NCBI RefSeq assembly: GCF_004124275.1
Contig: NZ_CP027218.1
Location: 1,925,501-1,989,500, forward strand
Source of the DNA: Pseudomonas sp. DTU12.3
GTDB lineage: Bacteria > Pseudomonadota > Gammaproteobacteria > Pseudomonadales > Pseudomonadaceae
Reading direction: 5' to 3'
DNA: 64,000 bases
Shown here: one piece after another, positions 16,902 through 25,985 of the stretch
How positions within the stretch are numbered: position 1 is the stretch's first letter
Layout of the letters: every line of letters begins with the position of its first letter
Program-made: the position numbers and the translations under genes
Notes under the pieces: generated by a model
What the model was told of the DNA's origin: nothing
Seen by the model: the letters and a program-made list of their open reading frames with translations, nothing else
The model's database searches: none

Positions 16902-19900
16902 ATGGCAACGCTCATCGGCACCGTCACTAAAGTCATTGGTCAGGTTTTCGCGCAGGCAGCTGACGGTACTCGTCGCGCTCTGGTTGAGGGGGATCGCCTG
17001 TTCGCCGGCGATCAACTGATCACCGGGGCCGAAGGCGCCGTCGCCGTCCATCTGCAAAACGGCCAGGAGCTTACCCTCGGTCGCGACAGCAGCCTGACCA
17101 TGACCGGCCAGTTGCTCGCCGATCAGGCGGGCCACGTGAATGCGCCAGAGGTGGTGACGCCGAGCGAAGCGCAGATGACCGACGTCGAGCAGATCCAGAA
17201 AGCCATCGCCGCCGGTGACGACCCGACCAAAACCGCTGAAGCCACTGCCGCCGGTCCCAACGCGCCGGGCGGCGTGCCAGGTGAGGCCGGCGGCGGACAC
17301 AGTTTCGTGCTGCTGACGGAAGTCGGCGGACGCGTCGATCCGCGTATCGGCTTCCCCACTGCCGGGTTTGGCGGTATTCCCGAGTTTCCTGAAGAACGCC
17401 ACAACGTGGTCATCGACAACGGCGATAACACGCCGGCGCCGGTGATTCCGCCGCCGGTCAACAACATCGTCACCCTCAGCGGCCTCGCCGTGCCCGGGGG
17501 CGAACTGACCCTCAACGAAGCCAATCTGCCTACCGGTTCGGCAGCCAATCCTGGCGCGCTGACCCAGAGCGGCAGCTTTACCGTGACGGCACCGGATGGT
17601 CTGAACAGCCTCAACATCGGCGGCATCAACGTGATCAGCGGCGGCGTGACCGAAGGCTTTCCGCAGTCGGTGACCACGCAATTGGGCAACACCCTGACCA
17701 TCACCGGTTACAACCCGAGCACTGGCGTGGTCAGCTACAGCTACACGCTCAACGGCAACGACGCGCATCCGGCCGGTGACGGCAGCAACAGCCTCAGCGA
17801 ACATTTCACCGTGACGGCCGGCGACAGCAATGGCGACAGCGCCACCGGTTCGCTGGACGTCAACATCATCGACGACGTGCCCAGAGCGGTGAACGACAGC
17901 AACAGCGCAACGGCGTCGGAGACCTTGCTGACCTTGACCGGCAATGTTCTCAGCAATGACGTGCAGGGTGCTGACCGCGTGCCGAGCGGGCCAGTTACCG
18001 CCGGTACTTTCACCGGGACTTACGGCACGTTGGTGCTCAATGCCAACGGCACATACACCTACACCCTGAACACCAGTGATGCAGATTTCAAAGCCCTGCA
18101 CGGTGGCGGCAATGGAACTGAAACCTTCAGCTACACACTCACCGATTCCGATGGCGATAAAAGCACGGCGAACCTGGTTCTGCAGATCCACAACAACGAC
18201 GATCCGGTGATCATCAACGGCTTGAACGTCGAGGGTGGTGAACTCACGGTTTTCGAGAAAAACCTGGCACTGGGCAGCTCTCCTGATTCGGCGGCGCTGA
18301 CGCAAAACGGTACGTTCACCATCACCGCGCTGGACGGCGTCACCACGCTGACTATCGGTGGCATTGCCGTAGTCACCAATGGTGTGGCCGCAGGTTTCCC
18401 GCAATCGGTGACGACACCGTTGGGCAGCACGCTCACAATCACCGGATTCAACGCCACCACGGGCGTCGTCAGCTACAGCTACACCCTCGATCACAACGAC
18501 GCGCATCCGACCGCCAACGGCGCGAACAATCTGCCTGAGCAGTTCGCCGTCACGGTGGTCGATGACAACGGCACCACTGCCAATGCAACCCTCGATGTCA
18601 ACATCATCGACGACCTGCCAAAAGGCGTGAACGACAGCAACACCGGCACCGCATCGGAAACGCAACTCACGCTAGTCGGCAACGTCCTCGACAACGATGT
18701 GCAAGGTGCTGACCGCGTACCGACCGGCCCGAATGCCGGGCCGATCACCGCCGGTACTTTTACCGGCACTTACGGCACGCTGGTGCTCAACGCCAACGGC
18801 ACTTACACCTACACCGTGAACCCGAACGATGCCGACTTCAAAGGTTTGCATGGCGGTGGTAACGGCACAGAAAATTTCACCTACACCATCACCGATTCCG
18901 ATGGCGACACCAGCACCGCCAATCTTGTTTTGCAGATCCACAACAACGACGATCCGGTGGTCATCAGCGGCCTCGATGTGAATGGCGGCGAACTCACTGT
19001 CTACGAGAAAAATCTCAGCACCGGCAGCGCTCCTGATTCGGCGGCGCTGACGCAAAACGGTACGTTCACCATCACCGCGCTGGACGGCGTGACCACGCTG
19101 ACTATCGGTGGCATTGCCGTGGTCACCAATGGCGTGGCGGCTGGTTTTCCGCAATCGGTGACGACACCGCTGGGCAGCACGCTGACCATCACCGGCTTCA
19201 ACGCCACCACTGGCGTCGTCAGCTACAGCTACACCCTCGATCACAACGACGCGCATCCGACCGCCAACGGCGCGAACAATCTGCCTGAGCAGTTCGCCGT
19301 CACGGTGGTCGATGACAACGGCACCACTGCCAATGCAACCCTCGATGTCAACATCATCGACGACCTGCCAAAAGGCGTGAATGACAGCAACACCGGCACC
19401 GCATCGGAAACGCAACTCACGCTAGTCGGCAACGTCCTCGACAACGATGTGCAAGGCGCTGACCGCGTACCGACCGGCCCGAATGCCGGGCCGATCACCG
19501 CCGGTACTTTTACCGGTACTTACGGCACGCTGGTGCTGAACGCCAACGGCACTTACACCTACACCGTGAACCCGAACGATGCCGACTTCAAAGGTCTGCA
19601 CGGTGGCGGCAACGGCACAGAAAATTTCACCTACACCATCACCGATTCCGATGGCGACACCAGCACCGCCAATCTTGTTCTGCAGATCCACAACAACGAC
19701 GATCCGGTGACTCTCAACGGCCTCGATGTGAATGGCGGCGAACTCACCGTCTACGAGAAAAACCTCAGCGACGGCACCAGCCCCGACGCTCCGGCGCTGA
19801 CCCAGAGCGGCACCTTCACCGTCACCGCGCTCGACGGCCTGCAAACCCTGACCGTGGGCGGCATCAACGTGGTCACCGGTGGCGTGGCCGCAGGCTTCCC

Positions 19901-22900
19901 GCAGTCGATTGTCACGCCACTCGGCAGCACGTTGACCATCACCGGCTACGACCCCACCACCGGGGTCGTCAGCTACAGCTACACCCTTGACCATAACGAT
20001 GCGCACCCAACCGGCAACGGCGCCAACAGCATCACCGAGAACTTCAACGTCGTCGCCACCGACACCGATGGCAGCGCCGCCAGCGGGCAGATCAACGTCA
20101 ACATCGTCGATGACTTGCCGAGCGCCCATGCCGACGCGGCGTCGGTGGTGGAGGGCGGCACCGTCAGCGGCAATGTGCTGGATAACGACATCGGCGGCGC
20201 TGACGGGCCGGCCGTCACCGGCGCGGTGGTCGGCGTGCGCGCAGGTGCCGACACCTCGACATCGGCCATCGGTGGCCTCAACAGCAACATCAACGGCACC
20301 TACGGCTACCTGACGCTGGACGCCAACGGCAACGCCGTCTACCACAGCAATCCCAATGCGGTGAGCGGCCCGGGCGCGGTGGATGTGTTCACCTACACCG
20401 TGCGCGATTCCGATGGTGACGAAAGCACTACCACCATCACCATCGATGTCTCCAACAGCAAGCTGAGTGCGACCAGCGACACCGATGTCACGGTGTATGA
20501 GAAAGCCCTCGACCTGACCAAGGACGGCGCCGATCTGGCGCCGGGTACGGTCATCGGCAGCGATCCGACCAGCACCGGCGAAACTGCGTCCGGCACGCTG
20601 GTCGGTTCGGTCACTGGTGCGGTCGGTGCGATCAGCTATGCGCTGGTCGGCAGTGCCACCGGCAACTACGGGCAGATCGTCCTCAATCCCAACGGCACTT
20701 ACACCTACACGTTGACGTCGCCAGCGACCACCACGCCGCACGCCGACGACGGTGCCAACACGCTGACTGAAACGTTCACCTATCAGGCCACCGATTCGCT
20801 GGGCAACGTCGTCACCAGCAGCATCGTCGTCAGCATCGTCGATGACGTGCCCAAAGCTGTGAACGACAGCAACGCCAACAGCGCCTCGGAAAGCCAGTTG
20901 ACCCTGACCGGCAACGTGCTGACCAACGACGTGCAAGGCGCGGATGTGGTGGCGACCGGGCCGAATGCCGGGCCGATCACCGCCGGTACGTTCACCGGGA
21001 CCTACGGCACGCTGGTGCTCAACGCCAACGGGACTTACACCTACACGCTGAATCCCAACGATGCCGACTTCAAGAACCTGCACGGCGGCGGCAACGGCAC
21101 CGAGACGTTCACCTACACCCTGACCGATGCCGATGGCGACACCAGCACCGCCAACCTGGTGCTGAACATCCACAACAACGACGATCCGGTGGTGCTCAAC
21201 GGCCTCGACGTCAACGGCGGCGAACTCACCGTCTACGAGAAAAACCTCAGCGACGGCACCAGCCCCGATACGCCGGCGCTGACCCAGAGCGGCACCTTTA
21301 CCGTCACCGCACTCGATGGTCTGCAAAGTCTTACCGTCGGCGGTATCGCCGTGGTCACCAACGGTGTCGCGGCAGGGTTCCCGCAATCCGTTACCTCGCC
21401 GCTGGGCAGCACGTTCACCGTCACCGGCTACAACGCGACGACCGGCGTGGTGAGCTACAGCTACACCTTGGTCGATAACGAAGCGCATCCGACCGGCAAC
21501 GGCGCGAATAGCCTCACCGAGAACTTCAACGTGGTGGCGACAGACACCGATGGCAGCACTGCCAGCGGCCAGATCAACGTCAACATCATCGATGACTTGC
21601 CGACGGCCAAAGCGGATACCGGGTCGGTGGCTGAAGGCGGTACGGTCAACATCAGCGTGCTGGGCAACGACGTTACCGGCGCGGATGGCGCGGCGGCGGG
21701 CGGAGCGGTGGTGGGCGTGCGCGCCGGCAGCAACACCGGCACCTCGGCCATCGGCGGCCTCAACAGCAACATCAACGGTAACTTCGGCTACCTGACCCTT
21801 GATGCCTTGGGCAACGCTGTCTATCACAGCAACCCGAACTCGGTGAGCCCACCGGGCGCCACCGATACCTTCACCTATACCATCCGCGACAGCGACGGCG
21901 ATGAAAGCACCACGACCATCACCATCAACGTCGCTGACAGCAAACTGGTGGCCTCGGTCGATCAGGACGTGACGGTTTACGAGAAAGCCCTCGACCTGAC
22001 CAAGGACGGCCAGGATCTGGCCCCCGGTACGGTCACCGGCAGCGATCCGACCAATACCGGTGAAACCGCGACCGGCACGCTGGTCGGCGCCGTCACCGGC
22101 GGCAGTGGGGCGATCACCTACACTCTGGTCGGCAGCGCCACCGGCACCTATGGGCAGATCCAGCTCAACGCCGACGGCACCTACACCTACACGCTGACTT
22201 CGGCGCCGAAAACCACGCCGAACGCCAACGACGGGGCGAACACCCTGAGTGAAAGTTTCACCTACAAAGCCACCGATGCACTGGGCAACAGCACCACCAG
22301 CACCCTTGTCGTCAACATCGTCGACGATGTGCCAAAAGCGGTGGCGTCGGATCGTTCGGTGGCGGCGGTGGAGATCGACTCCAACATCCTCATCGTTCTC
22401 GACATCTCCGGCAGTATGGCCGACGCCTCGGGTGTGCCGGGCCTGTCTCGGCTGGATCTGGCCAAGCAGGCGATCAGCGCCTTGCTCGACAAGTACGATG
22501 ATCTGGGCGATGTCAAAGTGCAGTTGGTCACCTTCAGCAGCAACGCCACCGACCGCACTTCGGTGTGGGTCGATGTCGCCACTGCCAAGACGCTGCTCGC
22601 CGGCCTGAATGCCGGTGGCGGCACCAACTACGACGCCGCCGTGGCCGCGCTGCAAACCGCGTTCAATACCTCGGGCAAACTCACCGGGGCGCAGAACGTC
22701 GGCTACTTCTTCTCCGATGGCAAACCCACCACCGGTCAAGACATCGGCACCAGCGATGAAGCCGCGCTGAAAAACTTCCTCGATGCCAACAACATCAAGA
22801 ACTACGCGATCGGCCTCGGCAGCGGCGTCAGCAACGCCAACCTCGACCCGCTGGCCTATGACGGCATCAGCCACACCAACACCAATGCGGTGGTGGTCAC

Positions 22901-24803
22901 CGACCTCAATCAGCTCAACTCGGTGCTCTCGGGCACCGTGCAGGGCGCGCCGGTCACCGGCTCGTTGCTGGGCGAAGGCGGTACGTTCGGCGCCGATGGC
23001 GGTTTCATCAAATCCATCGTCGTCGACGGCACCACCTACACCTACGATCCGAAAGCCCTGAGCGGCCAAGGCTCGCTGACCGCAACCGGTGGCACCAACC
23101 ACGGCACTTTCAACACCGTGAACAACACGGTGAGCATTGCCACCAACAACAGCGGCACCCTGGTGATCAACCTCGACACCGGCGACTACACCTACACCTC
23201 GCAGAAAACCACCGCCGTGGTCATCACCGAGAACATCGGCTTCACCGTCAGCGACAACGACGGCGACCTCGCCAGTTCGACGCTGACCGTGAAAGTGATC
23301 CCCAATGCGCCGCCAGTGGCAGTCGACGATCACGTCATCACCAACGTGCTGTCGAGCAACGTCGTGGTGCCGGGCGAGTTGCTGCTGGCCAACGACACCG
23401 ACCCCAATGGCGATACGCTCAACGCCTCACCGACCACGTTCAACACCGGTTGGGCGGCGAAGGGCGCGGACTTCACCGGCACCGGTGCGATCAGCTTCGC
23501 CGGCACCGGCAATACCGCTGCCAATCAGAGCCTGGCAGACGTGCGCAGTTCGTTTGCGGCCAATACGGCGGCATTGACTGCCATGCTGGTGGTCAGCGGC
23601 TACCTCGGCGCGGTGACCACCGCCAATGCCAACGATGAAGACCTGATCACCGTCAAACTGAAACAGGGCGAGACCCTCAACCTCGACCACAACCTGGCGG
23701 CCGGGCACATCACCATGGAGTATTCGCTCAACGGTGGTGCGTTCGTGACGATTGCCGACGGCGGCACTATCACGGCCAGCGCCGATGGCACCTACCAGAT
23801 CCACATCACCAACATCACCAATACCAGTGGCAGCAACACCGGCGCGGCGGAAAATTATCAACTGACCATGACGGTCAACTACGCCGGAGCGCACGATGTC
23901 ACGCCGGATTACCACGGCACCTACACCGCCAACGACAACCACGGTGGCAGCGACACCGCCAACGTGACCATCACGTATCAGGACGGCCATACCCTCACCG
24001 GTACCTCCGGCGATGACGTTCTGGTGGCGGGGACGGGGGATAACATCCTCAATGGTGGCGACGGCAACGATGTGCTCACCGCAGGCTCAGGCAACAACGA
24101 ACTGCATGGCGGCGCCGGCAATGACTTGCTCTACAGCGGCCCGGGCAATGACCTGCTCGACGGCGGCACCGGCATCGACACCGCGAGCTACGCCCACGCC
24201 ACGGCCGGGGTCACGGTCAACCTCGGTCTGCTCGGTGCGCAAAACACCCTTGGCGCTGGCACCGATACCCTCACCGGTATCGAAAACCTTGTCGGCTCCA
24301 ACTTCAACGACACGTTGACCGGCGACAACAATAACAACGTGATCAACGGCGGCCTCGGCAACGACATCCTCAACGGTGGCGGCGGCGACGACCTGCTGAT
24401 CGGCGGCATGGGCAACAACACCCTGACCGGCGGGCCAGGTGCCGATACCTTCCAGTACCTGAAGGGCAACAGTGGCCACGACACCATCACCGACTTCACC
24501 CCCGGCACCGACAAGCTCGACCTGTCACAACTGCTGCAAGGTGAAAACGGCACCACCGCGTCGCTCGACGACTACCTGCACTTCACCGTTAGCGGCAGCG
24601 GCGCCTCGGTGATGACCAGCATCGACGTCAGCGCCATGGCCGGCGCCACGCCGAACCAGACCATCGACCTCGCCGGCGTCAACCTCGCCAGCCACTACGG
24701 TGTGACTCCGGGGGCGGGCGGGATGATCGCCAGCGGGCACGACACGGCGACGATCATCAGCGGGATGCTGAATGATCATTCGTTGAAAGTGGATACGGTG
24801 TAA
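16902..24803 (+). CDS. mapA: Giant RTX adhesin with LapG-type retention module (MapA-like)
   Basis: A 2633-residue surface adhesin exported by type I secretion. Residues 1-120 form the LapA-type retention module (MATLIGTVTKVIGQVFAQA) ending in the TAAG site at 115-118, where the periplasmic protease LapG cuts homologues. Then follow Ig/VCBS-like modules from about 188, including two 250-residue units (434-683, 684-933) that are nearly identical and two larger ones. A von Willebrand A domain (about 1827-2020) has the MIDAS motif DISGSMA. RTX nonapeptides (GGDGNDVL, GGAGNDLL and others) occupy about 2366-2513, then the C-terminal secretion signal. GGAGGA precedes the ATG at 16902. The size, and the absence of lapD/lapG beside it, favour MapA over LapA. 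Confidence 0.9.
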   Translation: MATLIGTVTKVIGQVFAQAADGTRRALVEGDRLFAGDQLITGAEGAVAVHLQNGQELTLGRDSSLTMTGQLLADQAGHVNAPEVVTPSEAQMTDVEQIQKAIAAGDDPTKTAEATAAGPNAPGGVPGEAGGGHSFVLLTEVGGRVDPRIGFPTAGFGGIPEFPEERHNVVIDNGDNTPAPVIPPPVNNIVTLSGLAVPGGELTLNEANLPTGSAANPGALTQSGSFTVTAPDGLNSLNIGGINVISGGVTEGFPQSVTTQLGNTLTITGYNPSTGVVSYSYTLNGNDAHPAGDGSNSLSEHFTVTAGDSNGDSATGSLDVNIIDDVPRAVNDSNSATASETLLTLTGNVLSNDVQGADRVPSGPVTAGTFTGTYGTLVLNANGTYTYTLNTSDADFKALHGGGNGTETFSYTLTDSDGDKSTANLVLQIHNNDDPVIINGLNVEGGELTVFEKNLALGSSPDSAALTQNGTFTITALDGVTTLTIGGIAVVTNGVAAGFPQSVTTPLGSTLTITGFNATTGVVSYSYTLDHNDAHPTANGANNLPEQFAVTVVDDNGTTANATLDVNIIDDLPKGVNDSNTGTASETQLTLVGNVLDNDVQGADRVPTGPNAGPITAGTFTGTYGTLVLNANGTYTYTVNPNDADFKGLHGGGNGTENFTYTITDSDGDTSTANLVLQIHNNDDPVVISGLDVNGGELTVYEKNLSTGSAPDSAALTQNGTFTITALDGVTTLTIGGIAVVTNGVAAGFPQSVTTPLGSTLTITGFNATTGVVSYSYTLDHNDAHPTANGANNLPEQFAVTVVDDNGTTANATLDVNIIDDLPKGVNDSNTGTASETQLTLVGNVLDNDVQGADRVPTGPNAGPITAGTFTGTYGTLVLNANGTYTYTVNPNDADFKGLHGGGNGTENFTYTITDSDGDTSTANLVLQIHNNDDPVTLNGLDVNGGELTVYEKNLSDGTSPDAPALTQSGTFTVTALDGLQTLTVGGINVVTGGVAAGFPQSIVTPLGSTLTITGYDPTTGVVSYSYTLDHNDAHPTGNGANSITENFNVVATDTDGSAASGQINVNIVDDLPSAHADAASVVEGGTVSGNVLDNDIGGADGPAVTGAVVGVRAGADTSTSAIGGLNSNINGTYGYLTLDANGNAVYHSNPNAVSGPGAVDVFTYTVRDSDGDESTTTITIDVSNSKLSATSDTDVTVYEKALDLTKDGADLAPGTVIGSDPTSTGETASGTLVGSVTGAVGAISYALVGSATGNYGQIVLNPNGTYTYTLTSPATTTPHADDGANTLTETFTYQATDSLGNVVTSSIVVSIVDDVPKAVNDSNANSASESQLTLTGNVLTNDVQGADVVATGPNAGPITAGTFTGTYGTLVLNANGTYTYTLNPNDADFKNLHGGGNGTETFTYTLTDADGDTSTANLVLNIHNNDDPVVLNGLDVNGGELTVYEKNLSDGTSPDTPALTQSGTFTVTALDGLQSLTVGGIAVVTNGVAAGFPQSVTSPLGSTFTVTGYNATTGVVSYSYTLVDNEAHPTGNGANSLTENFNVVATDTDGSTASGQINVNIIDDLPTAKADTGSVAEGGTVNISVLGNDVTGADGAAAGGAVVGVRAGSNTGTSAIGGLNSNINGNFGYLTLDALGNAVYHSNPNSVSPPGATDTFTYTIRDSDGDESTTTITINVADSKLVASVDQDVTVYEKALDLTKDGQDLAPGTVTGSDPTNTGETATGTLVGAVTGGSGAITYTLVGSATGTYGQIQLNADGTYTYTLTSAPKTTPNANDGANTLSESFTYKATDALGNSTTSTLVVNIVDDVPKAVASDRSVAAVEIDSNILIVLDISGSMADASGVPGLSRLDLAKQAISALLDKYDDLGDVKVQLVTFSSNATDRTSVWVDVATAKTLLAGLNAGGGTNYDAAVAALQTAFNTSGKLTGAQNVGYFFSDGKPTTGQDIGTSDEAALKNFLDANNIKNYAIGLGSGVSNANLDPLAYDGISHTNTNAVVVTDLNQLNSVLSGTVQGAPVTGSLLGEGGTFGADGGFIKSIVVDGTTYTYDPKALSGQGSLTATGGTNHGTFNTVNNTVSIATNNSGTLVINLDTGDYTYTSQKTTAVVITENIGFTVSDNDGDLASSTLTVKVIPNAPPVAVDDHVITNVLSSNVVVPGELLLANDTDPNGDTLNASPTTFNTGWAAKGADFTGTGAISFAGTGNTAANQSLADVRSSFAANTAALTAMLVVSGYLGAVTTANANDEDLITVKLKQGETLNLDHNLAAGHITMEYSLNGGAFVTIADGGTITASADGTYQIHITNITNTSGSNTGAAENYQLTMTVNYAGAHDVTPDYHGTYTANDNHGGSDTANVTITYQDGHTLTGTSGDDVLVAGTGDNILNGGDGNDVLTAGSGNNELHGGAGNDLLYSGPGNDLLDGGTGIDTASYAHATAGVTVNLGLLGAQNTLGAGTDTLTGIENLVGSNFNDTLTGDNNNNVINGGLGNDILNGGGGDDLLIGGMGNNTLTGGPGADTFQYLKGNSGHDTITDFTPGTDKLDLSQLLQGENGTTASLDDYLHFTVSGSGASVMTSIDVSAMAGATPNQTIDLAGVNLASHYGVTPGAGGMIASGHDTATIISGMLNDHSLKVDTV
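18201..19700 (+). repeat. Two near-identical 750-bp tandem modules inside mapA
   Basis: Units 18201-18950 and 18951-19700 each begin GATCCGGTG and encode 250 residues. They differ at few positions, far less than the flanking modules at 17464 and 19701. This indicates recent duplication or gene conversion. Confidence 0.9.
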
Positions 24804-24820
24804 GCGACGCCTGAAACGAC

Positions 24821-24859
24821 AAAACCCGCCGTCCCGGTTGATGGGGCGGCGGGTTTTTT
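24821..24859 (+). terminator. Intrinsic terminator of mapA
   Basis: AAAACCCGCCGTCCC pairs with GGGGCGGCGGGTTTT around a short loop and continues into six T, 17 bases after the stop codon. Confidence 0.94.
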
Positions 24860-24888
24860 CTGTCTGATGGTAGGGCGTTGCTCATTCT

Positions 24889-24965
24889 GGCCCCTTCGCG
24901 AGCAGGCTCGCTCCCACACTGGAGTGCGGTTAACTGTGGGAGCGAGCCTGCTCGCGAAAGCGCCA
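24889..24965. repeat. REP-like inverted pair
   Basis: TTCGCGAGCAGGCTCGCTCCCAC and its complement face each other across about 25 bases, between mapA and the DUF6124-type pseudogene. Confidence 0.9.
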
Positions 24966-25005
24966 GATCTGACGCCGAATAACTCAGCGGTTGATCACGC
25001 CTGCA

Positions 25006-25327
25006 TCAACCCGGCAACTCCAGATTATCCAGCACCCGATTCACCGCCAGTTCCCCGAGCATGATCAACTGCGCAAGCCCCAACAGCGTCCGGCGCTGTG
25101 ACGCCGGCAACAGGGCGGCGGCGTCATGGGCGATGGTCTTCGCCGAAGCCAGCGTTTCACAGGCATTGGCCAGCAGTTCCTCGTTTTTGGTGTCGGCGGT
25201 TACACCCGGGCGGGCGGAGATAGTGATCGAGCGCGCGGTCGGCGGCTTCGTGGAGTTTTTTTGAGTTGAGGGATTCGTACGGGGAGGTCGGGTCGGTTTC
25301 GGGCGGGTTTGGCGTTGGTTTTATCAT
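25006..25327 (-). pseudogene. DUF6124-type small protein gene, frameshifted
   Basis: The minus strand starts at ATG 25327 after AGAGG and reads MIKPTPNPPETDPTSPYESL, then SKKLHEAADRALDHYLRPP. At a GGG run near 25205-25212 the frame is lost and stops soon after (57 residues). One base removed there restores the family-like continuation VTADTKNEELLANACETLAS through QLIMLGELAVNRVLDNLE, ending at the TGA at 25006. The intact protein would have about 106 residues. I recall this as the DUF6124 family, multicopy in Pseudomonas and of unknown function. A sequencing error in the G run would be the alternative to a real mutation. Confidence 0.75.
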
Positions 25328-25335
25328 CGGTGAAG

Positions 25336-25490
25336 CCTCTAGAGTAATGAAGCAGCCACCGTTCGCTGCTAACGAGGGAGGTGGCGGCTGTACGCGGGTT
25401 AGCAGACCAGGACTCTAGAACCCGGCGCACCGAAGTGCCCCACGCAAAGCCGCCATAACGGCAACGGACCTTGTGCGTCTAGAGTAAATC
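25336..25490 (-). promoter_or_regulatory. Highly structured 5' leader of the DUF6124-type gene
   Basis: Read on the minus strand, ACTCTAGA occurs at 25478-25485 and again at 25338-25345, overlapping the ribosome binding site AGAGG; its complement TCTAGAGT sits between them at 25412-25419 and can pair with either. Inside the first arm are the hairpins GCC-GTTAT-GGC and GGCAC-TTCG-GTGC. Further on, CTGCTAAC (25398-25405) can pair with GTTAGCAG (25366-25373) and GCCACC (25380-25385) with GGTGGC (25355-25360), interleaved as in an H-type pseudoknot. A cis-acting RNA switch is inferred. Confidence 0.6.
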
Positions 25491-25716
25491 CAGGCTGCTA
25501 AACCCGATCGCCGAACAATCAGCGACCGACCCACAATAGAACCCGCCCTCAAGGCGCACAAGCCGGCGGATTCTGGCGTAGCTGTAGGCAAAGGCGCAAG
25601 GATGTGTAGCTTGCGAGGCGTGTCTGGAGGTGTTTTTTAAACGCCTTGTTTTGAAAGGATCCTACCTTTCTGCAGCTCCACCCATTCAGTCAGGAACTGT
25701 TGAAAGGAGTTGATCT

Positions 25717-25803
25717 AATGATCATTCGTAGAAGGTGGATACGGTTTGATCGAGGGCAACGACAAAACCCGCCGAACCGAATGATCGGGTGGGCGGGATT
25801 TTC
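25717..25803 (+). pseudogene. Relic of a mapA-like 3' end with its terminator
   Basis: AATGATCATTCG, GTGGATACGGT and ACGACAAAACCCGCCG match the last codons and terminator of mapA (24771-24859) in the same order and frame. The encoded tail reads NDHS-stop-KVDTV-stop against NDHSLKVDTV-stop. The terminator stem is degenerate (GGGCGGGATTTTC). It lies 946 bases after the intact copy. The sequence between about 25490 and 25716 shows no gene. Confidence 0.8.
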
Positions 25804-25862
25804 ATATCAACCGGTGCCCCCGATTGCTCTGGATAACGGATTTTCATGCCGACCGCCGATCC

Positions 25863-25951
25863 ATGTAGGAGCTGCCGCAGGCTGCGATCTTTTGATGTTG
25901 CTTTTAAAAGACAAGATCACGGGATCGCCGCCTGCGGCAGCTCCTGCAGGA
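25863..25951. repeat. REP inverted pair
   Basis: TGTAGGAGCTGCCGCAGGCTGCGATC faces a diverged complement (GATCGCCGCCTGCGGCAGCTCCTGCA). It follows the 3' end of the 664-residue gene. Confidence 0.88.
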
Positions 25952-25985
25952 GCGTGCTGTTTTGCTGTGGCATGCTCTTCAGGCG

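Noticed and set aside
19422..23333. A 1303-codon open frame antisense to mapA
   Set aside because: It is a by-product of the Asp/Gly/Thr-rich high-GC coding of the adhesin; it has no ribosome binding site or recognisable domain, and the same holds for the 600-codon antisense frame at 16863-18665.
24999..25264. A 67-codon plus-strand frame at 25061-25264
   Set aside because: It is antisense to the DUF6124-type gene, whose minus-strand reading is clearly family-like.
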